Positions 7,728 to 17,674 of a DNA stretch of 64,000 nucleotides are shown piece by piece. Origin of the DNA: an uncultured Myxococcales bacterium. GTDB taxonomy: Bacteria > Myxococcota_A > UBA9042. The stretch is from NCBI GenBank assembly GCA_903883645.1, contig CAISBR010000171.1, positions 22,642 through 86,641 of the forward strand. The letters run 5' to 3'. A program made the position numbers and the translations under genes. Numbering within the stretch: the first letter of the stretch is position 1; every line of letters starts with the position of its first letter. Under the pieces are notes generated by a model. That model saw only the letters and a list, made by a program, of their open reading frames with translations, did no database searches and was not told the origin of the DNA.

Positions 7728-10700
7728 GTGAGTCGAGCGTTGCGGCAGGGCTGTAGCACCACAATCCAAAGCAGCGACAGGCGAGTGGGCGGCGGCATTC
7801 GTGCGCTCATTCGCTATACGATTCTTCTTGGAATATTAGCCTACTTACCGGCGTGCGGCACGACGGCGACGCCACCGCGAGACCAGACCGCCGATGCGGC
7901 GAGTGGCGATGCCATTGGGGTCGAGATCGCTGCGGCCGATACCGCTATCGCCAGCGATGCCAAGAAGCCGGGATCCGCCACAGTGGTCGCCAAGCTCGAC
8001 CCCGACGAGGGGCCCAGCGGCGGCACACAAATCATCACAATTACAGGCAACAATTTGGGGCAGGCGTGGCAAGTGCTGTTCGGCCAAAGCCCGGCGCTCG
8101 ACCTGTTTGTGATCGACGACGGCACGCTGCAAGTTACGGTGCCGCCGCGGCCGGCGGGTGTGGTCGATGTCACGGTGCGCTCGACGGGTCGCCCCGATGC
8201 AACCCTACATGATGCTTACCGTTATTTGGCAGAGGTGGGCCTAACGGGCCTATCACCGGCGCAGGGGTCGGCTAGCGGCGGCACGGCAGTCAGCGTGACG
8301 GGGAGCGGCTTTGTGCCCGGTACGCGCTTTGTGTTCGGCGACCGACAGGCGCTGGCCACCGTGATCTACGACGAGCACAGTGCCGCCCTGTTGACGCCAC
8401 CCGGACAGGCCGGAAAAGCTAATGTTTACGCTATAAACGGCGACGGCCAGGCCAAGCTGGCCCATGCATTTTGGTACCGCGCCCCGCCTGTGCTGCAGCA
8501 GCTCGACCCGGCAACGGTGCCAGTGGCGGGCGGCGTGCAAGTGACGTTGCGTGGACAGGCCCTGAACGGAAAAGGCTTGCAGGTCAAGTGGCTGCAAGGT
8601 GATATGGCGATTGGCGCGCAGGTGGTGAGCACGGCGCCCGATGGTTCTGCGCTGGTCGTCGCCCCCCCTTCTGCGGCCGAGGCGGGCATGTGGAGCGTGC
8701 AGGTCAGCGACGTAGATGGCGCAAGCACGCTGAACGACAGCTTTTTCTACGTTGACGCCGGCGTGCCGACCGGTGTGCTTGGGGTAACGCCGGCCGCGCA
8801 GCCGCTGAACCACCTGCAGCCGGTGACTGTGGCGCTCGCCGGGCAGTTCGATGACAAGCAACTTGGTGCAATAACAGTGCAATTTGGCAACGTGCCCGCT
8901 ACCGTGCTGCAGACCCACAACGGCCCGCCGGGTGCCCATGCTGGAGCGTCGCTGTGGGTGCAGCCGCCGACGCGGGCGGAACCAGCGGTGGTCGATGTCG
9001 CTGTCGCGGTCAATGGCATTGAACTCGTTAAATCTAAGGCATTTTCGTATGGTGCGGCGGTGCCGGTGGTGGTGGCCGTCGCGCCCAAAGAGCTGAGCAC
9101 CGCCGGCGGTACGCCAATTAGCGTTCAGGTACAAGCAGGTAATGGCCATGGCAGCATCACGGCGGTGCGGGTGGGCGCGCTGCTGGCCTCGCACCTGCAA
9201 GACGCCGTGGCGACAGCGACGGGGGCCGATCGTGCGGTGCAAGTGCAGGCGCCGACAGGCAGTCCTGGCCCAGCCGACGTCGTGGTGCGTTTTGCTGACG
9301 GCACGGAGGCTGTGCTGGCCAATGCGTGCAGTTTCGCCGACGCCACGCCGGCCATTCTGGGTGTGGTGCCCGGCCGTGGTGCAGTGGCAGGCGGCACACT
9401 AGTCACATTGATTGGCAGTGGTCTTGGGCACTTAAAGGGCCTGCAGCTGGGCGGCACCTCGGTGGTGGGCTGGCAGAATCCGAGCGATGGAGCGGTCACC
9501 TTCAAGACGCCGCCCGGCAAGCCGGGTCAGGCAACGCTGCATGTGCTGTTCGACTCGGGGCTTGAGGTCAACCTAGCGAAGGCCTTTGTTTATTTCGATC
9601 CATCGTCGGGTGATATCGGCACCTGGGGCGAGCCCATCGATGGCGCGCTCAACGTTACTGTGCTGAAAAAGGGCCAGATCGGCGTGGTGGCGGGCGCAAC
9701 GGTGGTGATTGGCAGCGATCCCAAGAAGGCCATTATGGGGATCACCAACGCCAAGGGCCAGGTGACGCTTTCGGCCGCTAACCTATCGGGGCCCCTGCAT
9801 GTTCATGCAAGCAAGACGGGGTGGTCGGCCGGTTCGGTGATCGCACTTGGGGTCGAAAATGTCACGATTCGCCTAGCCGCCGTGACGACGGCCAGCGGTC
9901 AGGCCCCCCCCAACGTCGACCAAGCCACGCCGTTGCCCGCGACGGTCACAGGCACGGTCATCGACGCGGCCAAATACACGCAATTCCCCTTGGGCACCTG
10001 CAAAGGCCAGCCGGCGGTGGGCGGCAACTGCCTGCCGTGCGACACAAATAGCGACTGCAGCGGCCAGGCCACCTGCGAGTCTTTGCGCGCCCCGCTGGCC
10101 GTGAGCGCGCCGGGAAGTGACGGGGGCCACTACTGCGCCGCGATCTGTGGCGATGCCGGCGACTGCCCCGCCGACTTCGAATGCCGCGCGGTCGGAATCG
10201 ACTTGAGCGATGCGCACTTGCGTTGCGTACCCAGCGTAGGCAAGCGCGAAACCCGTTGCGAAGGGGCGAGCCCTTGGATCAGCGGCGGCGCGCCCAATTC
10301 GCCATTTGGCACCGCCGACAGCGACGGCCACTTTACCGTTGTGGTTACGCCGGGCGATGTGGCGATCATCTGCAGGGCCGGCTATATATCGAAAACAACA
10401 GGTGAGTTTGTGCCACTGAGCATGGGCCTCGCCCGCGGCCTGTTCTTGGTGCCCGGCGACGCGACCGACGGCGTGCTCGTCAAGGTCAATGTGCCGCTCG
10501 ATCGCAGCATTCGGGTCAAGCTAGACCATATTCCAATGGGTTCAGATGCCACTGGCCAGCGCTATGTGCTAGCGGGAATCGACTTGGGTTCCGAGGGCTA
10601 TATTCCGCTAGGGACTACAACAACTTACGCGGTGACTGACACGCTGCTGCTGACCCGGCAGCCCGCGCCGTCGCTCTGGAATGGCAACAACAGCGGCCTT

Positions 10701-12161
10701 CGCTACGAGTTTTATGGTGGCCTGTCGCAGGCTTACGGGGGGCCGCCGCTCAGCTTGTCGCAAACGGTGGGGCTCGATCCGCGCGGCCTAGACCGCTACG
10801 CGCACCTGCAAGCGGGCAGCGCCGCCGCGACCATTGGCGACGGAGAGGTGGGCGCTCTGCTCGCCGCGGCCAGTAGCGGGGATCTGCGTGTCGCCGTGGG
10901 CGAACAGGGGCGGATCGTGCACTGGACCGGCGGCACTTTTACCGAGCAGCCAAGCCCTTCGCCGCTAACCTGGCGGGCGGTGTGGCTGCCGAGCGACGCG
11001 GTGGGCGACGGCTGGATCGGCGGCGACGAGGGCTATGTGGCGCGCCACACCAACTTGGGCTGGAAGCTGTGGGGCCGCGTCGGTACCCGGACGGTGGTAG
11101 CGCTAGCCGGTCGGACGCAGAACGACGCGTGGCTGGTCGACAGTGCCTCGCAGCTTTTCCACTGGAACGGCGCGGATTGGACCGAAGTGGCCGGCCCCTG
11201 GCAACCTGCTGCTGCTCCTGGCAAATACGACCCGACGCCACCCCACAAGCAAGTGCGCGCCGCCTGGCACAGCCCCAGCGGGCACCTGTACTTGGCCGGC
11301 GACGAGGGCACCCTGCTGCGCGCAACTTGGAGCCCTGCGAGCCTGCCGGGCGTGGCCACCCCTGCGGCCATGTACGAGACGCTGCCAGCGGGCACGGGGC
11401 TGAGCCTAAATGCCCTGGCCGGGAGTAGCGAAGGCGACCTGTGGGTATGTGGCGATCACGGCTACTTGGGGCACTACAATGGCTTAAAACTGCAGACGAT
11501 GGCTACGAGTACTACCCAGAATCTGTTGGCGGTGGCGGTGGGTGCGCCCGGGCAGCCGGTGCAGGTGGTCGGCGGTCGTGGCACTTGGTTGCAGGCGCAG
11601 GTCGGGGCCGTGGCCATCGATGTCTCGCCGCCCGATTTGCGTGTTGATCTGCGGGGTACTCTGCCCACGTTCGATGGCGGTTGGGTGGCGGTGGGCAATC
11701 CCGTGCTGGTCATGGGGCCGTATCTTGAGATGCCACTGCTGCAGTTGCCCGCACCTGGCCAAAGTCTGGGCGGAGCAAGCGGAAGTGGCCGGGTGGTGTG
11801 GACCGCCAAGCCCGGCATCGACCCCACGCTCAACATGCTGCGGCTGGCCGACGAGAGCTATCAAACGCGCTGGGAGCTGCTAGTGCGCGGCAACGTAACC
11901 GTGGCGGAACTTCCTGATTTTGCTCTGTTCGGTGTGGATTCACCGCTGCCCACGGGTACGGCCTACGTGCGGCTGTGGCGCATCTACAACCCTGGTCTCG
12001 ACGTCGACAACTTTACCTTCAAGGGGCTATCGTCGGCGGGGTGGCGGTCGTGGGCGTACATGGTGCGCAGTACCGAAGAGCCGCCGTGGCTGCCGAGTGG
12101 CGCACCGCAGCCGACGCCGGGTACGCCGCAACCGGGCTTTGATCCGCCGTGGCCCAAGTAG
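7728..12161 (+). CDS. Giant IPT/TIG-repeat lipoprotein with Cys-rich segment and propeller-like C-terminus
   Basis: About 1,477 aa. The N-terminus has a signal sequence ending in the lipobox LPAC. The GTG at 7785 would give a more normal signal peptide than the GTG at 7728, so the start is uncertain. After an Ala/Asp linker come roughly six IPT/TIG immunoglobulin-like repeats (recurring SGGTxITITGxNL-type openings) up to about residue 640. A carboxypeptidase-regulatory-like segment follows, then a Cys-rich stretch (CLPCDTNSDC, CAAICGDAGDC) typical of myxobacterial-type surface proteins. The last ~400 residues carry repeated WxxVWLP / GxxGYVARH-like blades, probably a beta-propeller. It is likely an outer-surface lipoprotein in adhesion or binding; the ligand is unknown. 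Confidence 0.85.
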   Translation: MSRALRQGCSTTIQSSDRRVGGGIRALIRYTILLGILAYLPACGTTATPPRDQTADAASGDAIGVEIAAADTAIASDAKKPGSATVVAKLDPDEGPSGGTQIITITGNNLGQAWQVLFGQSPALDLFVIDDGTLQVTVPPRPAGVVDVTVRSTGRPDATLHDAYRYLAEVGLTGLSPAQGSASGGTAVSVTGSGFVPGTRFVFGDRQALATVIYDEHSAALLTPPGQAGKANVYAINGDGQAKLAHAFWYRAPPVLQQLDPATVPVAGGVQVTLRGQALNGKGLQVKWLQGDMAIGAQVVSTAPDGSALVVAPPSAAEAGMWSVQVSDVDGASTLNDSFFYVDAGVPTGVLGVTPAAQPLNHLQPVTVALAGQFDDKQLGAITVQFGNVPATVLQTHNGPPGAHAGASLWVQPPTRAEPAVVDVAVAVNGIELVKSKAFSYGAAVPVVVAVAPKELSTAGGTPISVQVQAGNGHGSITAVRVGALLASHLQDAVATATGADRAVQVQAPTGSPGPADVVVRFADGTEAVLANACSFADATPAILGVVPGRGAVAGGTLVTLIGSGLGHLKGLQLGGTSVVGWQNPSDGAVTFKTPPGKPGQATLHVLFDSGLEVNLAKAFVYFDPSSGDIGTWGEPIDGALNVTVLKKGQIGVVAGATVVIGSDPKKAIMGITNAKGQVTLSAANLSGPLHVHASKTGWSAGSVIALGVENVTIRLAAVTTASGQAPPNVDQATPLPATVTGTVIDAAKYTQFPLGTCKGQPAVGGNCLPCDTNSDCSGQATCESLRAPLAVSAPGSDGGHYCAAICGDAGDCPADFECRAVGIDLSDAHLRCVPSVGKRETRCEGASPWISGGAPNSPFGTADSDGHFTVVVTPGDVAIICRAGYISKTTGEFVPLSMGLARGLFLVPGDATDGVLVKVNVPLDRSIRVKLDHIPMGSDATGQRYVLAGIDLGSEGYIPLGTTTTYAVTDTLLLTRQPAPSLWNGNNSGLRYEFYGGLSQAYGGPPLSLSQTVGLDPRGLDRYAHLQAGSAAATIGDGEVGALLAAASSGDLRVAVGEQGRIVHWTGGTFTEQPSPSPLTWRAVWLPSDAVGDGWIGGDEGYVARHTNLGWKLWGRVGTRTVVALAGRTQNDAWLVDSASQLFHWNGADWTEVAGPWQPAAAPGKYDPTPPHKQVRAAWHSPSGHLYLAGDEGTLLRATWSPASLPGVATPAAMYETLPAGTGLSLNALAGSSEGDLWVCGDHGYLGHYNGLKLQTMATSTTQNLLAVAVGAPGQPVQVVGGRGTWLQAQVGAVAIDVSPPDLRVDLRGTLPTFDGGWVAVGNPVLVMGPYLEMPLLQLPAPGQSLGGASGSGRVVWTAKPGIDPTLNMLRLADESYQTRWELLVRGNVTVAELPDFALFGVDSPLPTGTAYVRLWRIYNPGLDVDNFTFKGLSSAGWRSWAYMVRSTEEPPWLPSGAPQPTPGTPQPGFDPPWPK

Positions 12162-12233
12162 GTCGATTGCTTATCGATTGACCGTTTCTCGTACCGTGGC
12201 CGCGCCAAAGCGCGTGGGCCGCAGCAGGTCAAG

Positions 12234-13553
12234 ATGCCCGCTAGTCTGATGCTCCTTCGTTTGACGCGCTGGCTGACCGCGACGCTGCTTCTGAGCACGC
12301 AACTCCCTGCTGTGGCTGCAGAAGCGCCCAAGGCCGATGCCGCGTCGCGGCTGGTGCAGTCGTCGCCCTACAAAATCGAGGTCGCCAGCAGCGACGGGCA
12401 GAAAGTGTTGATTACCAATGCGTTTACCCTTGAGCGTCGGCGGCTGTGGGAGCACGCTGGTGTGGCCGCGCTGGCGTTTTCGCCCGACGGGCTGTGGCTC
12501 TACGCGGTGACAGCGAGCGGCGACGCGGTGGCGATCGACCCCGACGCCGGCAAAGTGGTGCCGCTGGGCAAGGTTCCAGTACAAACCGGCGAGCTCGTGG
12601 TGGGCGCGGTGGGAATCGGCCCAACGGACCAGTTCGGCCTGTCGGTCATCTTGGCGAGGCCGCAAGGAGCTGTAGCTGCGCGTGGTTGCACCACTTGGAC
12701 CGCACCGCGACGCGTGGCGATGCACCGTGGCTTCGACGGCTCGTCGCCCCGGCTAGAGGCCCGCGAAGGCTGGCCCGATGATCAACGCACGCCGCGCAGC
12801 AAGGCCGTGTCGCCCAACACCAAGACCAAGGCGAGCATTGTAGGCCCTGTTCTGCAAGGCGAAGCGCAGTTCGGCGGCTACAGCGGCACCATCAGCAAGA
12901 CGGCGCTGCCGGTGGGTGCGTATCAGATCGACTGGATGCGCGACAGCCAAGGCATCGCGTTGCACTACACCAAGAAGGCCGATGGGGCCTGCAAACAGCG
13001 CTTGGGCACTCGCTTTTATCGGCAAGAAGGCAGCGGGTGGAGCGAGTGGTCGTTGCCCGATGGCGTAGATACCGTGCGCGGTGACCAGCCGTGGCCGGGA
13101 CCCGCTGCGGCGGCCGATGGGATGCGCTGGCTGGCGACCAGTGTGCGCGGCGTAGAACTGGTCGAGCCGCAGCCGCGCTTTCGCGGGAAGTTAGCCCTAG
13201 TTGCGCCCCCGTCGGTGGCATGGCCCAAGCTGCGTCCTGGTGTGCGGGCCCTGCCTTCGCTGGTGGGCGGTCCGCTGCGACTAGCCGAGATGTGGCTCGA
13301 GACCGGCGATCTGGACCAGGCCGGCAGCGAAATTGACCGGCAAGAGAAGGTGGCTGCGCCGGCAGCGGTGGCCAAGCTGCGGTCCCGCCTGCAGAAACTT
13401 ACCGAAGTGCGCGCGCGCCGCGCCCAAGAGTTGGCGTTACCCCTGGCCGATCTGCGGTCGAATAAGCAGGCGCCTGCGGTCACACCAGCGAGCACTGCCG
13501 CGCCGGACGAAGACGCTATCGAGACACCTGCTGCGGTGACACCGGCGCGGTGA
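12234..13553 (+). CDS. Secreted protein of unknown function with WD-like N-terminal half
   Basis: 439 aa, with a signal peptide ending around LPAVAA. Residues 60-110 (HAGVAALAFSPDGLWLYAVT) look like a propeller blade of the WD40/PQQ kind, and a C-terminal helical segment (about 345-405) resembles a TPR-like region, followed by a Pro/Thr/Ala tail. No enzyme motif is seen. It lies 72 bp after the giant lipoprotein on the same strand and may be co-transcribed; a small dyad (GGTCGAT...ATCGA..GACC) lies between them. No family is recognised. Confidence 0.75.
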   Translation: MPASLMLLRLTRWLTATLLLSTQLPAVAAEAPKADAASRLVQSSPYKIEVASSDGQKVLITNAFTLERRRLWEHAGVAALAFSPDGLWLYAVTASGDAVAIDPDAGKVVPLGKVPVQTGELVVGAVGIGPTDQFGLSVILARPQGAVAARGCTTWTAPRRVAMHRGFDGSSPRLEAREGWPDDQRTPRSKAVSPNTKTKASIVGPVLQGEAQFGGYSGTISKTALPVGAYQIDWMRDSQGIALHYTKKADGACKQRLGTRFYRQEGSGWSEWSLPDGVDTVRGDQPWPGPAAAADGMRWLATSVRGVELVEPQPRFRGKLALVAPPSVAWPKLRPGVRALPSLVGGPLRLAEMWLETGDLDQAGSEIDRQEKVAAPAAVAKLRSRLQKLTEVRARRAQELALPLADLRSNKQAPAVTPASTAAPDEDAIETPAAVTPAR

Positions 13554-13583
13554 CGCCAGGCAATCTGCTGTTGTTTCTGCTAG

Positions 13584-14708
13584 TTAATCGATCTCAAGGC
13601 CTGAGAACCTGCCACCGGTCGGAGGGACTGCTGGCGGCGCAGGCACGGCGGCGGGGCGCGACGGAGCGTTCTCGCGCGGCGGTTCCGCGGCACGCATCTG
13701 GGGTGCTTGCCGTGGCGGCGCACGGTCCGCAGCGGTCAAGCGCACCTCTTCGCCACTCACCGAGCGGGCGTACACGTGCTCGCCATCCACACGCAGCTGG
13801 CCCAATTCTTGAGGACCACCGCGGCCTTGCAGCTCGCGCACCATCGCGGCAAAGGTAAGGCGCAGCAAGGTGCCCAGCGGGTCGGCCGGCGCCGCCGAGC
13901 TCGACTGGCCTTGCGGAGCCCCAGCGGTCGGTTGCGCGCGCACCAGCAGCGAGGCAGCGATCATGGCACCCACATCGGGCGGCAAGTGGCGGATGCGCTC
14001 GAAGACGTCGCCGACCGACGAGCCAGCAGCTTGAAATTCTTGCAGGGTTTGCCCTTGCAGGTCGGCGCGCTCGGTCTTGACGTCGATGACGACGGCCTCG
14101 CGGAAGGACACACCAGTTAGGTTGGCATCGCGCAAGTCGACGTTGACGAGCACCGCGTGCGAAAAATTGGTGCGGAACAGGTTAGCGCCGCGCAAGTCGA
14201 CATTGCAGAGCACCGCGCCGGCCAAGTTGGCGTTGTCGAGCACGGCCCCGCCTTGGCGCTGATCGGCAAAGCGGCAGTTAAGCAACAGCGACTCGGTCAG
14301 GTTGGCGTGGTTGAGATCACTTTGCGCAAAATCGCAGTTCGACAGGATCGACCGCCCCAAGTTGGCGTTAGTCAGCGGCGTTTCGACAAAACGGCTATCG
14401 AACATGCGCGCCTGTGGCCAATGCAACTCTTGGGCCTGCGAATTCGAGATCTCGCAATGGTGCAGCTCGGCTCGCTCAAAGCGCGTCCCTCGCAGCAAAA
14501 TCCCCCGCGCAATCCAGCGATTCGCGTGCCAACCCAGGGCGTGGACGCCGATGAGCTTGGTTCCCGTCATGCGCACGTGGTTGAGACGCGCGCTAGGCAG
14601 TTCTACGGGTGGCAGATCGACCGGGCCCACATCGCAGCGGTCAAGATGACCGGATTGCAGGGCGGCGCGCAGGTCGTGGACATTGGCAATCGAGTTGAGG
14701 TCGCTCAT
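13584..14708 (-). CDS. Pentapeptide-repeat protein
   Basis: 374 aa from the ATG at 14708. Residues ~45-225 are runs of five-residue units of the A(D/N)LxX type (for example LTNANLGRSI, LDNANLAGAV, LRGANLFRTN), expected to form a right-handed quadrilateral beta-helix. The C-terminal ~130 residues are predicted helical, then Pro/Arg-rich and disordered. It has no signal peptide, so it is cytoplasmic. Such proteins can bind DNA gyrase or act as scaffolds; nothing here tells which. It is tail-to-tail with the upstream secreted protein gene and diverges from the kinase gene. Confidence 0.9.
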   Translation of the reverse strand: MSDLNSIANVHDLRAALQSGHLDRCDVGPVDLPPVELPSARLNHVRMTGTKLIGVHALGWHANRWIARGILLRGTRFERAELHHCEISNSQAQELHWPQARMFDSRFVETPLTNANLGRSILSNCDFAQSDLNHANLTESLLLNCRFADQRQGGAVLDNANLAGAVLCNVDLRGANLFRTNFSHAVLVNVDLRDANLTGVSFREAVVIDVKTERADLQGQTLQEFQAAGSSVGDVFERIRHLPPDVGAMIAASLLVRAQPTAGAPQGQSSSAAPADPLGTLLRLTFAAMVRELQGRGGPQELGQLRVDGEHVYARSVSGEEVRLTAADRAPPRQAPQMRAAEPPRENAPSRPAAVPAPPAVPPTGGRFSGLEID

Positions 14709-14890
14709 AGCTGCAAGGTTACCGAAGCCGTCGGCGGGCGCAACCCTTTCGATACAACTGCGACGCGCACGAGGCAAATACCGCAGTCCCCCGATTTGTT
14801 GCGTGGTTGCCAGCGACTCCTAGCCGAATCGGCGGGTGCGTGGCAAAATGGAGCTTCCGCGCGCCACCGCGCAGTCCCCAAGTTCGAACG

Positions 14891-15907
14891 ATGGCGCTTC
14901 AAAGTTTAGCAAATTCGGGCAATACGCCGGCGCGGGCGTCGCTTTCTGCGGCGGCGGGTCTGGTGCTCGACGGTGAATTTGAGTTGCTCGCGCCGCTGGG
15001 TTCGGGGAGCCATGCCGATGTATTTGCAGCACTACAGCTCTCGGCGGGCGGGCGGCGGGTGGCGGTCAAGATCTTGAGCCCGCTGTACCTTACGCTGCCA
15101 GAAGGTGATTTCCGCAAGGCGGCCACAGGGCTGCGACGCGAGGGCGAGCTGCTGTCGGGCCTAAAATCGCCATGTTTTGTGCAGATGTACGGGTCGGGCA
15201 CCACGCCGGACCAGCGCCCCTACTTGGCCATCGAGCTGGCAGAGGGCCCCACTCTGGGCACTTGGCTGCAAAGCGGCGAGCCACCACTGCGGCACATCGG
15301 AGAGGTAATTCGGCAGTGGGCTCAAGGACTTGGCGAGATGCATCGGCTGGGATGGGTGCACCGCGATGTGTCGCCGGCCAATAGCGTGGTCACCGCCCAT
15401 GGCCCCCACGGCAACCGCCTGCGCAGCTACGACTTGGGAACGGCGACGCAGATCAGTGATCGTCCCGACCGTTTTCGCGTGGGCTTTGACCGCGATCGCC
15501 CTGCTGGAACGCCGGCGTACATGTCGCCCGAGCAAGCGATCGGCGGCGTCGTAACGGGTCGGGCGGACCAGTTCTCCCTCGCAGCCATTACTTACGAGGC
15601 CTTGGCCGGTCGCCGAGCAGTACCAGCTGACTTGGGGCGGGCGGCTATGGCTCTGTCTTTTCTGCGCGGAAGCGACGACATCCCCGTGGTTCCCCTCGAC
15701 GAAGTGCGACCTGACCTGCCCGAGGCCGTATGCGACGCGATCGCCCGTGCGCTGGAGCGCGATCCGGCACATCGCTTTGACTCGATAGAGGACTTTGCCG
15801 ATGAAGTTGCCAACGGGCTGGCGGCGGGCCGGGGTACTGGGGCGATGTCGCTGTGGCGGCGCGTGACGCACAAGGTAAGCAAGGCCCTAAACAGAGGAAA
15901 TTCATGA
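14891..15907 (+). CDS. Hanks-type Ser/Thr protein kinase
   Basis: 338 aa from the ATG at 14891. Kinase motifs in order are the glycine loop GSGSHADV (38-45), the VAVK lysine (Lys60), HRDVSPAN (157-164, catalytic Asp159 and Asn164), DLG in place of DFG (181-183), and GTPAYMSPEQ (206-215). All catalytic residues are present, so it should be active. There is no transmembrane segment, PASTA or other sensor domain; the C-terminus is a short basic tail. The stop overlaps the start of the CcmI-like gene by 4 bp, placing the kinase at the head of the cytochrome c maturation run. Its substrate is unknown. Confidence 0.93.
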   Translation: MALQSLANSGNTPARASLSAAAGLVLDGEFELLAPLGSGSHADVFAALQLSAGGRRVAVKILSPLYLTLPEGDFRKAATGLRREGELLSGLKSPCFVQMYGSGTTPDQRPYLAIELAEGPTLGTWLQSGEPPLRHIGEVIRQWAQGLGEMHRLGWVHRDVSPANSVVTAHGPHGNRLRSYDLGTATQISDRPDRFRVGFDRDRPAGTPAYMSPEQAIGGVVTGRADQFSLAAITYEALAGRRAVPADLGRAAMALSFLRGSDDIPVVPLDEVRPDLPEAVCDAIARALERDPAHRFDSIEDFADEVANGLAAGRGTGAMSLWRRVTHKVSKALNRGNS

Positions 15908-16230
15908 AGGATTGGCTTGCCAACCTGAGCGCACTGCTGGCGGCAGCTGCGGCCATTGCCGCCGGCTTGTACGCGGTCAAGGCACTGGTATTCACCGCTC
16001 GCACCCCGGCGGGCGACGCCGCCTTTCGCAGTGACCCGGTGCGTATTGGTCTAGAAGACGATCGGCGCAGAGCGATCAACCACTTGCGCGAAATTCAGTT
16101 CGATCGCGACACCGGCAAGCTCGACCAAGCCGACTACGAGCGGCTGCAAACGCGCTACGAACGCCAGGCCGTAGATGTGCTGGCACGCCTAGATGCCTAC
16201 GAGAAGGGTCAGCGCGAGGGAACGCTATGA
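15904..16230 (+). CDS. CcmI-like membrane protein, 108 aa
   Basis: The ATG overlaps the kinase stop (ATGA). One N-terminal transmembrane helix (about 8-32) is followed by a soluble helical segment with HLREIQFDRDTGKLDQADYE, very like the conserved start of CcmI/CycH (a membrane anchor plus a LREIEFDRxTGKLSDEDY-type hairpin). It lacks the TPR domain of full CcmI. CcmI presents apocytochrome to the ligation machinery, so a role in cytochrome c maturation fits the neighbours. The next gene overlaps by 4 bp. Confidence 0.75.
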   Translation: MKDWLANLSALLAAAAAIAAGLYAVKALVFTARTPAGDAAFRSDPVRIGLEDDRRRAINHLREIQFDRDTGKLDQADYERLQTRYERQAVDVLARLDAYEKGQREGTL

Positions 16231-17003
16231 GCCAGAGCCGTGTATTATTACACAGTTTTTTAGTTTTAGTAGTGGCAGTGGCGACCGTGCTCGCGACCAC
16301 GCTGGCGGCGCGCTCGGCCCAGGCCCAGGCGCCGGGCGGAGTGCGTGTCGATGTGCAGTGCCAGGCTCAGGTCGACGAGTCGTATCTGCTCGTTACCGTC
16401 GAGGCCAAGATTACCGGCGATGGCGGTCAGGCGGTCGATCTCGATGCCCGGCCGCTGCGCCTGCCGCTGCTGGCCCCGGTCGTGGGCGGTGCGGTGCTCG
16501 ACCATGGCGTGCTGCCCAATGGCGCACAATCCGTTGAGGTAGAAGGGGTTGCCCCCCTGCGCGTCGACAAAGAGGGTGGCGGCCTGCTGGTTCGCGGCAA
16601 GTTGAAGGCCGGCGAGGTGGGGACTGCCCGCGCGCGCATGGCAATCGGATTTGCAGACAGCCACTTAGAACTCGGCATGGTGGGTCCGGGCAGCCAGACT
16701 TGGGTGTCGTTCGTGGTCGCCATGTCGCCGCCGACGCGCCTGAAAGTGACCGTGAGTCGCCCGGCACGCGTGTCGCAAGTGGAAGAAGGCAACGAGCGAC
16801 TGACCGGCGCGTCGCTGACCCAGGGCCTGCAGCCCGGCGAAATGGTTGTGTTTTCGATTGACGACCTGCCTGCCAGCCCGGCAGGTCCGCGCCGCGTGCT
16901 GTCGGGCTTGGCGCTGTTTGCCGGGGTGGTGGGCGCGTGGTACTTGCTGCGGCGCGTTCGTCTGCCAGCCGCCGTTGCTGAGCCACGGGCAGACGCGGCG
17001 TGA
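16227..17003 (+). CDS. Membrane-anchored extracytoplasmic protein in the ccm run
   Basis: 258 aa. A signal peptide or N-terminal anchor (about 7-33, ending AQA) is followed by ~190 residues of beta-rich extracytoplasmic sequence and a C-terminal helix (about 224-243) followed by Arg-rich residues, so topology is N-out body with a C-terminal anchor. No CxxC, haem or copper motif is seen and no family is recognised. It overlaps both neighbours by 4 bp, so it is likely part of the same operon and may handle apocytochrome or haem. The codons of the hydrophobic core of its signal peptide (16240-16274) are strikingly AT-rich. Confidence 0.75.
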   Translation: MSQSRVLLHSFLVLVVAVATVLATTLAARSAQAQAPGGVRVDVQCQAQVDESYLLVTVEAKITGDGGQAVDLDARPLRLPLLAPVVGGAVLDHGVLPNGAQSVEVEGVAPLRVDKEGGGLLVRGKLKAGEVGTARARMAIGFADSHLELGMVGPGSQTWVSFVVAMSPPTRLKVTVSRPARVSQVEEGNERLTGASLTQGLQPGEMVVFSIDDLPASPAGPRRVLSGLALFAGVVGAWYLLRRVRLPAAVAEPRADAA

Positions 17004-17674
17004 CGGCGGTGCCTGCGAGTTCGCCTGCCCGCTTGAGTGCGCGGCAGTTGGCGTGGTCGGTCGCCGATCGCTTTGTGCTGCTCGGCGTGGATGTGGGCTT
17101 TGCGGCCGGCTCGCTGACCGTGCTGTGGGGCGACAACGGCGCCGGGAAGTCGAGTCTTTTGGACCTGTTGTCAGGTCTGCGCGTGCCCACCCGCGGCGAA
17201 GTGCTGCTCGACGGCGTGCCCGTGGGCGATGTGCACCCGGCCGTCTTGGCGCGGCGCTTGGCTCGGCTCGGCCACAAGCCTGGCGCTTTTCTCGACTTGA
17301 CTGCGCACGAAAACGTAAAACTTCTAGCTAGTTTATGCTACTCCACCCCGACCGACGCCGCCGTGCAGGAGTGCTTAGACCGCGTAGGCCTCGACCGCCG
17401 CGACCAGACCCGGGTCGTGCGCGGCTTCTCGCGCGGCATGATGCAACGTACCGCCCTCGCACGGCTTTTGCTGACTGGCGCCGATGTGTGGTTGCTCGAC
17501 GAGCCCTCGACCGGCCTGGACGCCGCGGGCAGTCGCACGCTTGGCCTCCTGCTCGCCGAGGCCCGCCAGCGCGGCGCCGCCGTGGTCGTAGCAACCCACG
17601 ACTTTTCTTGGCTTCCTACCCCTGATCGCTGGCTGCAGGTGCGCGGCGGTCTGCTCGTCGAGGCCCAGCCATGA
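17000..17674 (+). CDS. ccmA: Haem exporter ATP-binding protein CcmA
   Basis: 224-aa ABC ATPase starting at a GTG that overlaps the previous stop. Walker A is GDNGAGKSS (44-52), the signature is the atypical FSRGMMQR (143-150), and Walker B is VWLLDEP (163-169) followed by the STGLD D-loop; the H-loop is ATHDFSW. Length and placement directly before a CcmB-like membrane protein and CcmC identify it as CcmA, which drives release of holo-CcmE during cytochrome c maturation. It overlaps ccmB by 4 bp. Confidence 0.88.
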   Translation: MTAVPASSPARLSARQLAWSVADRFVLLGVDVGFAAGSLTVLWGDNGAGKSSLLDLLSGLRVPTRGEVLLDGVPVGDVHPAVLARRLARLGHKPGAFLDLTAHENVKLLASLCYSTPTDAAVQECLDRVGLDRRDQTRVVRGFSRGMMQRTALARLLLTGADVWLLDEPSTGLDAAGSRTLGLLLAEARQRGAAVVVATHDFSWLPTPDRWLQVRGGLLVEAQP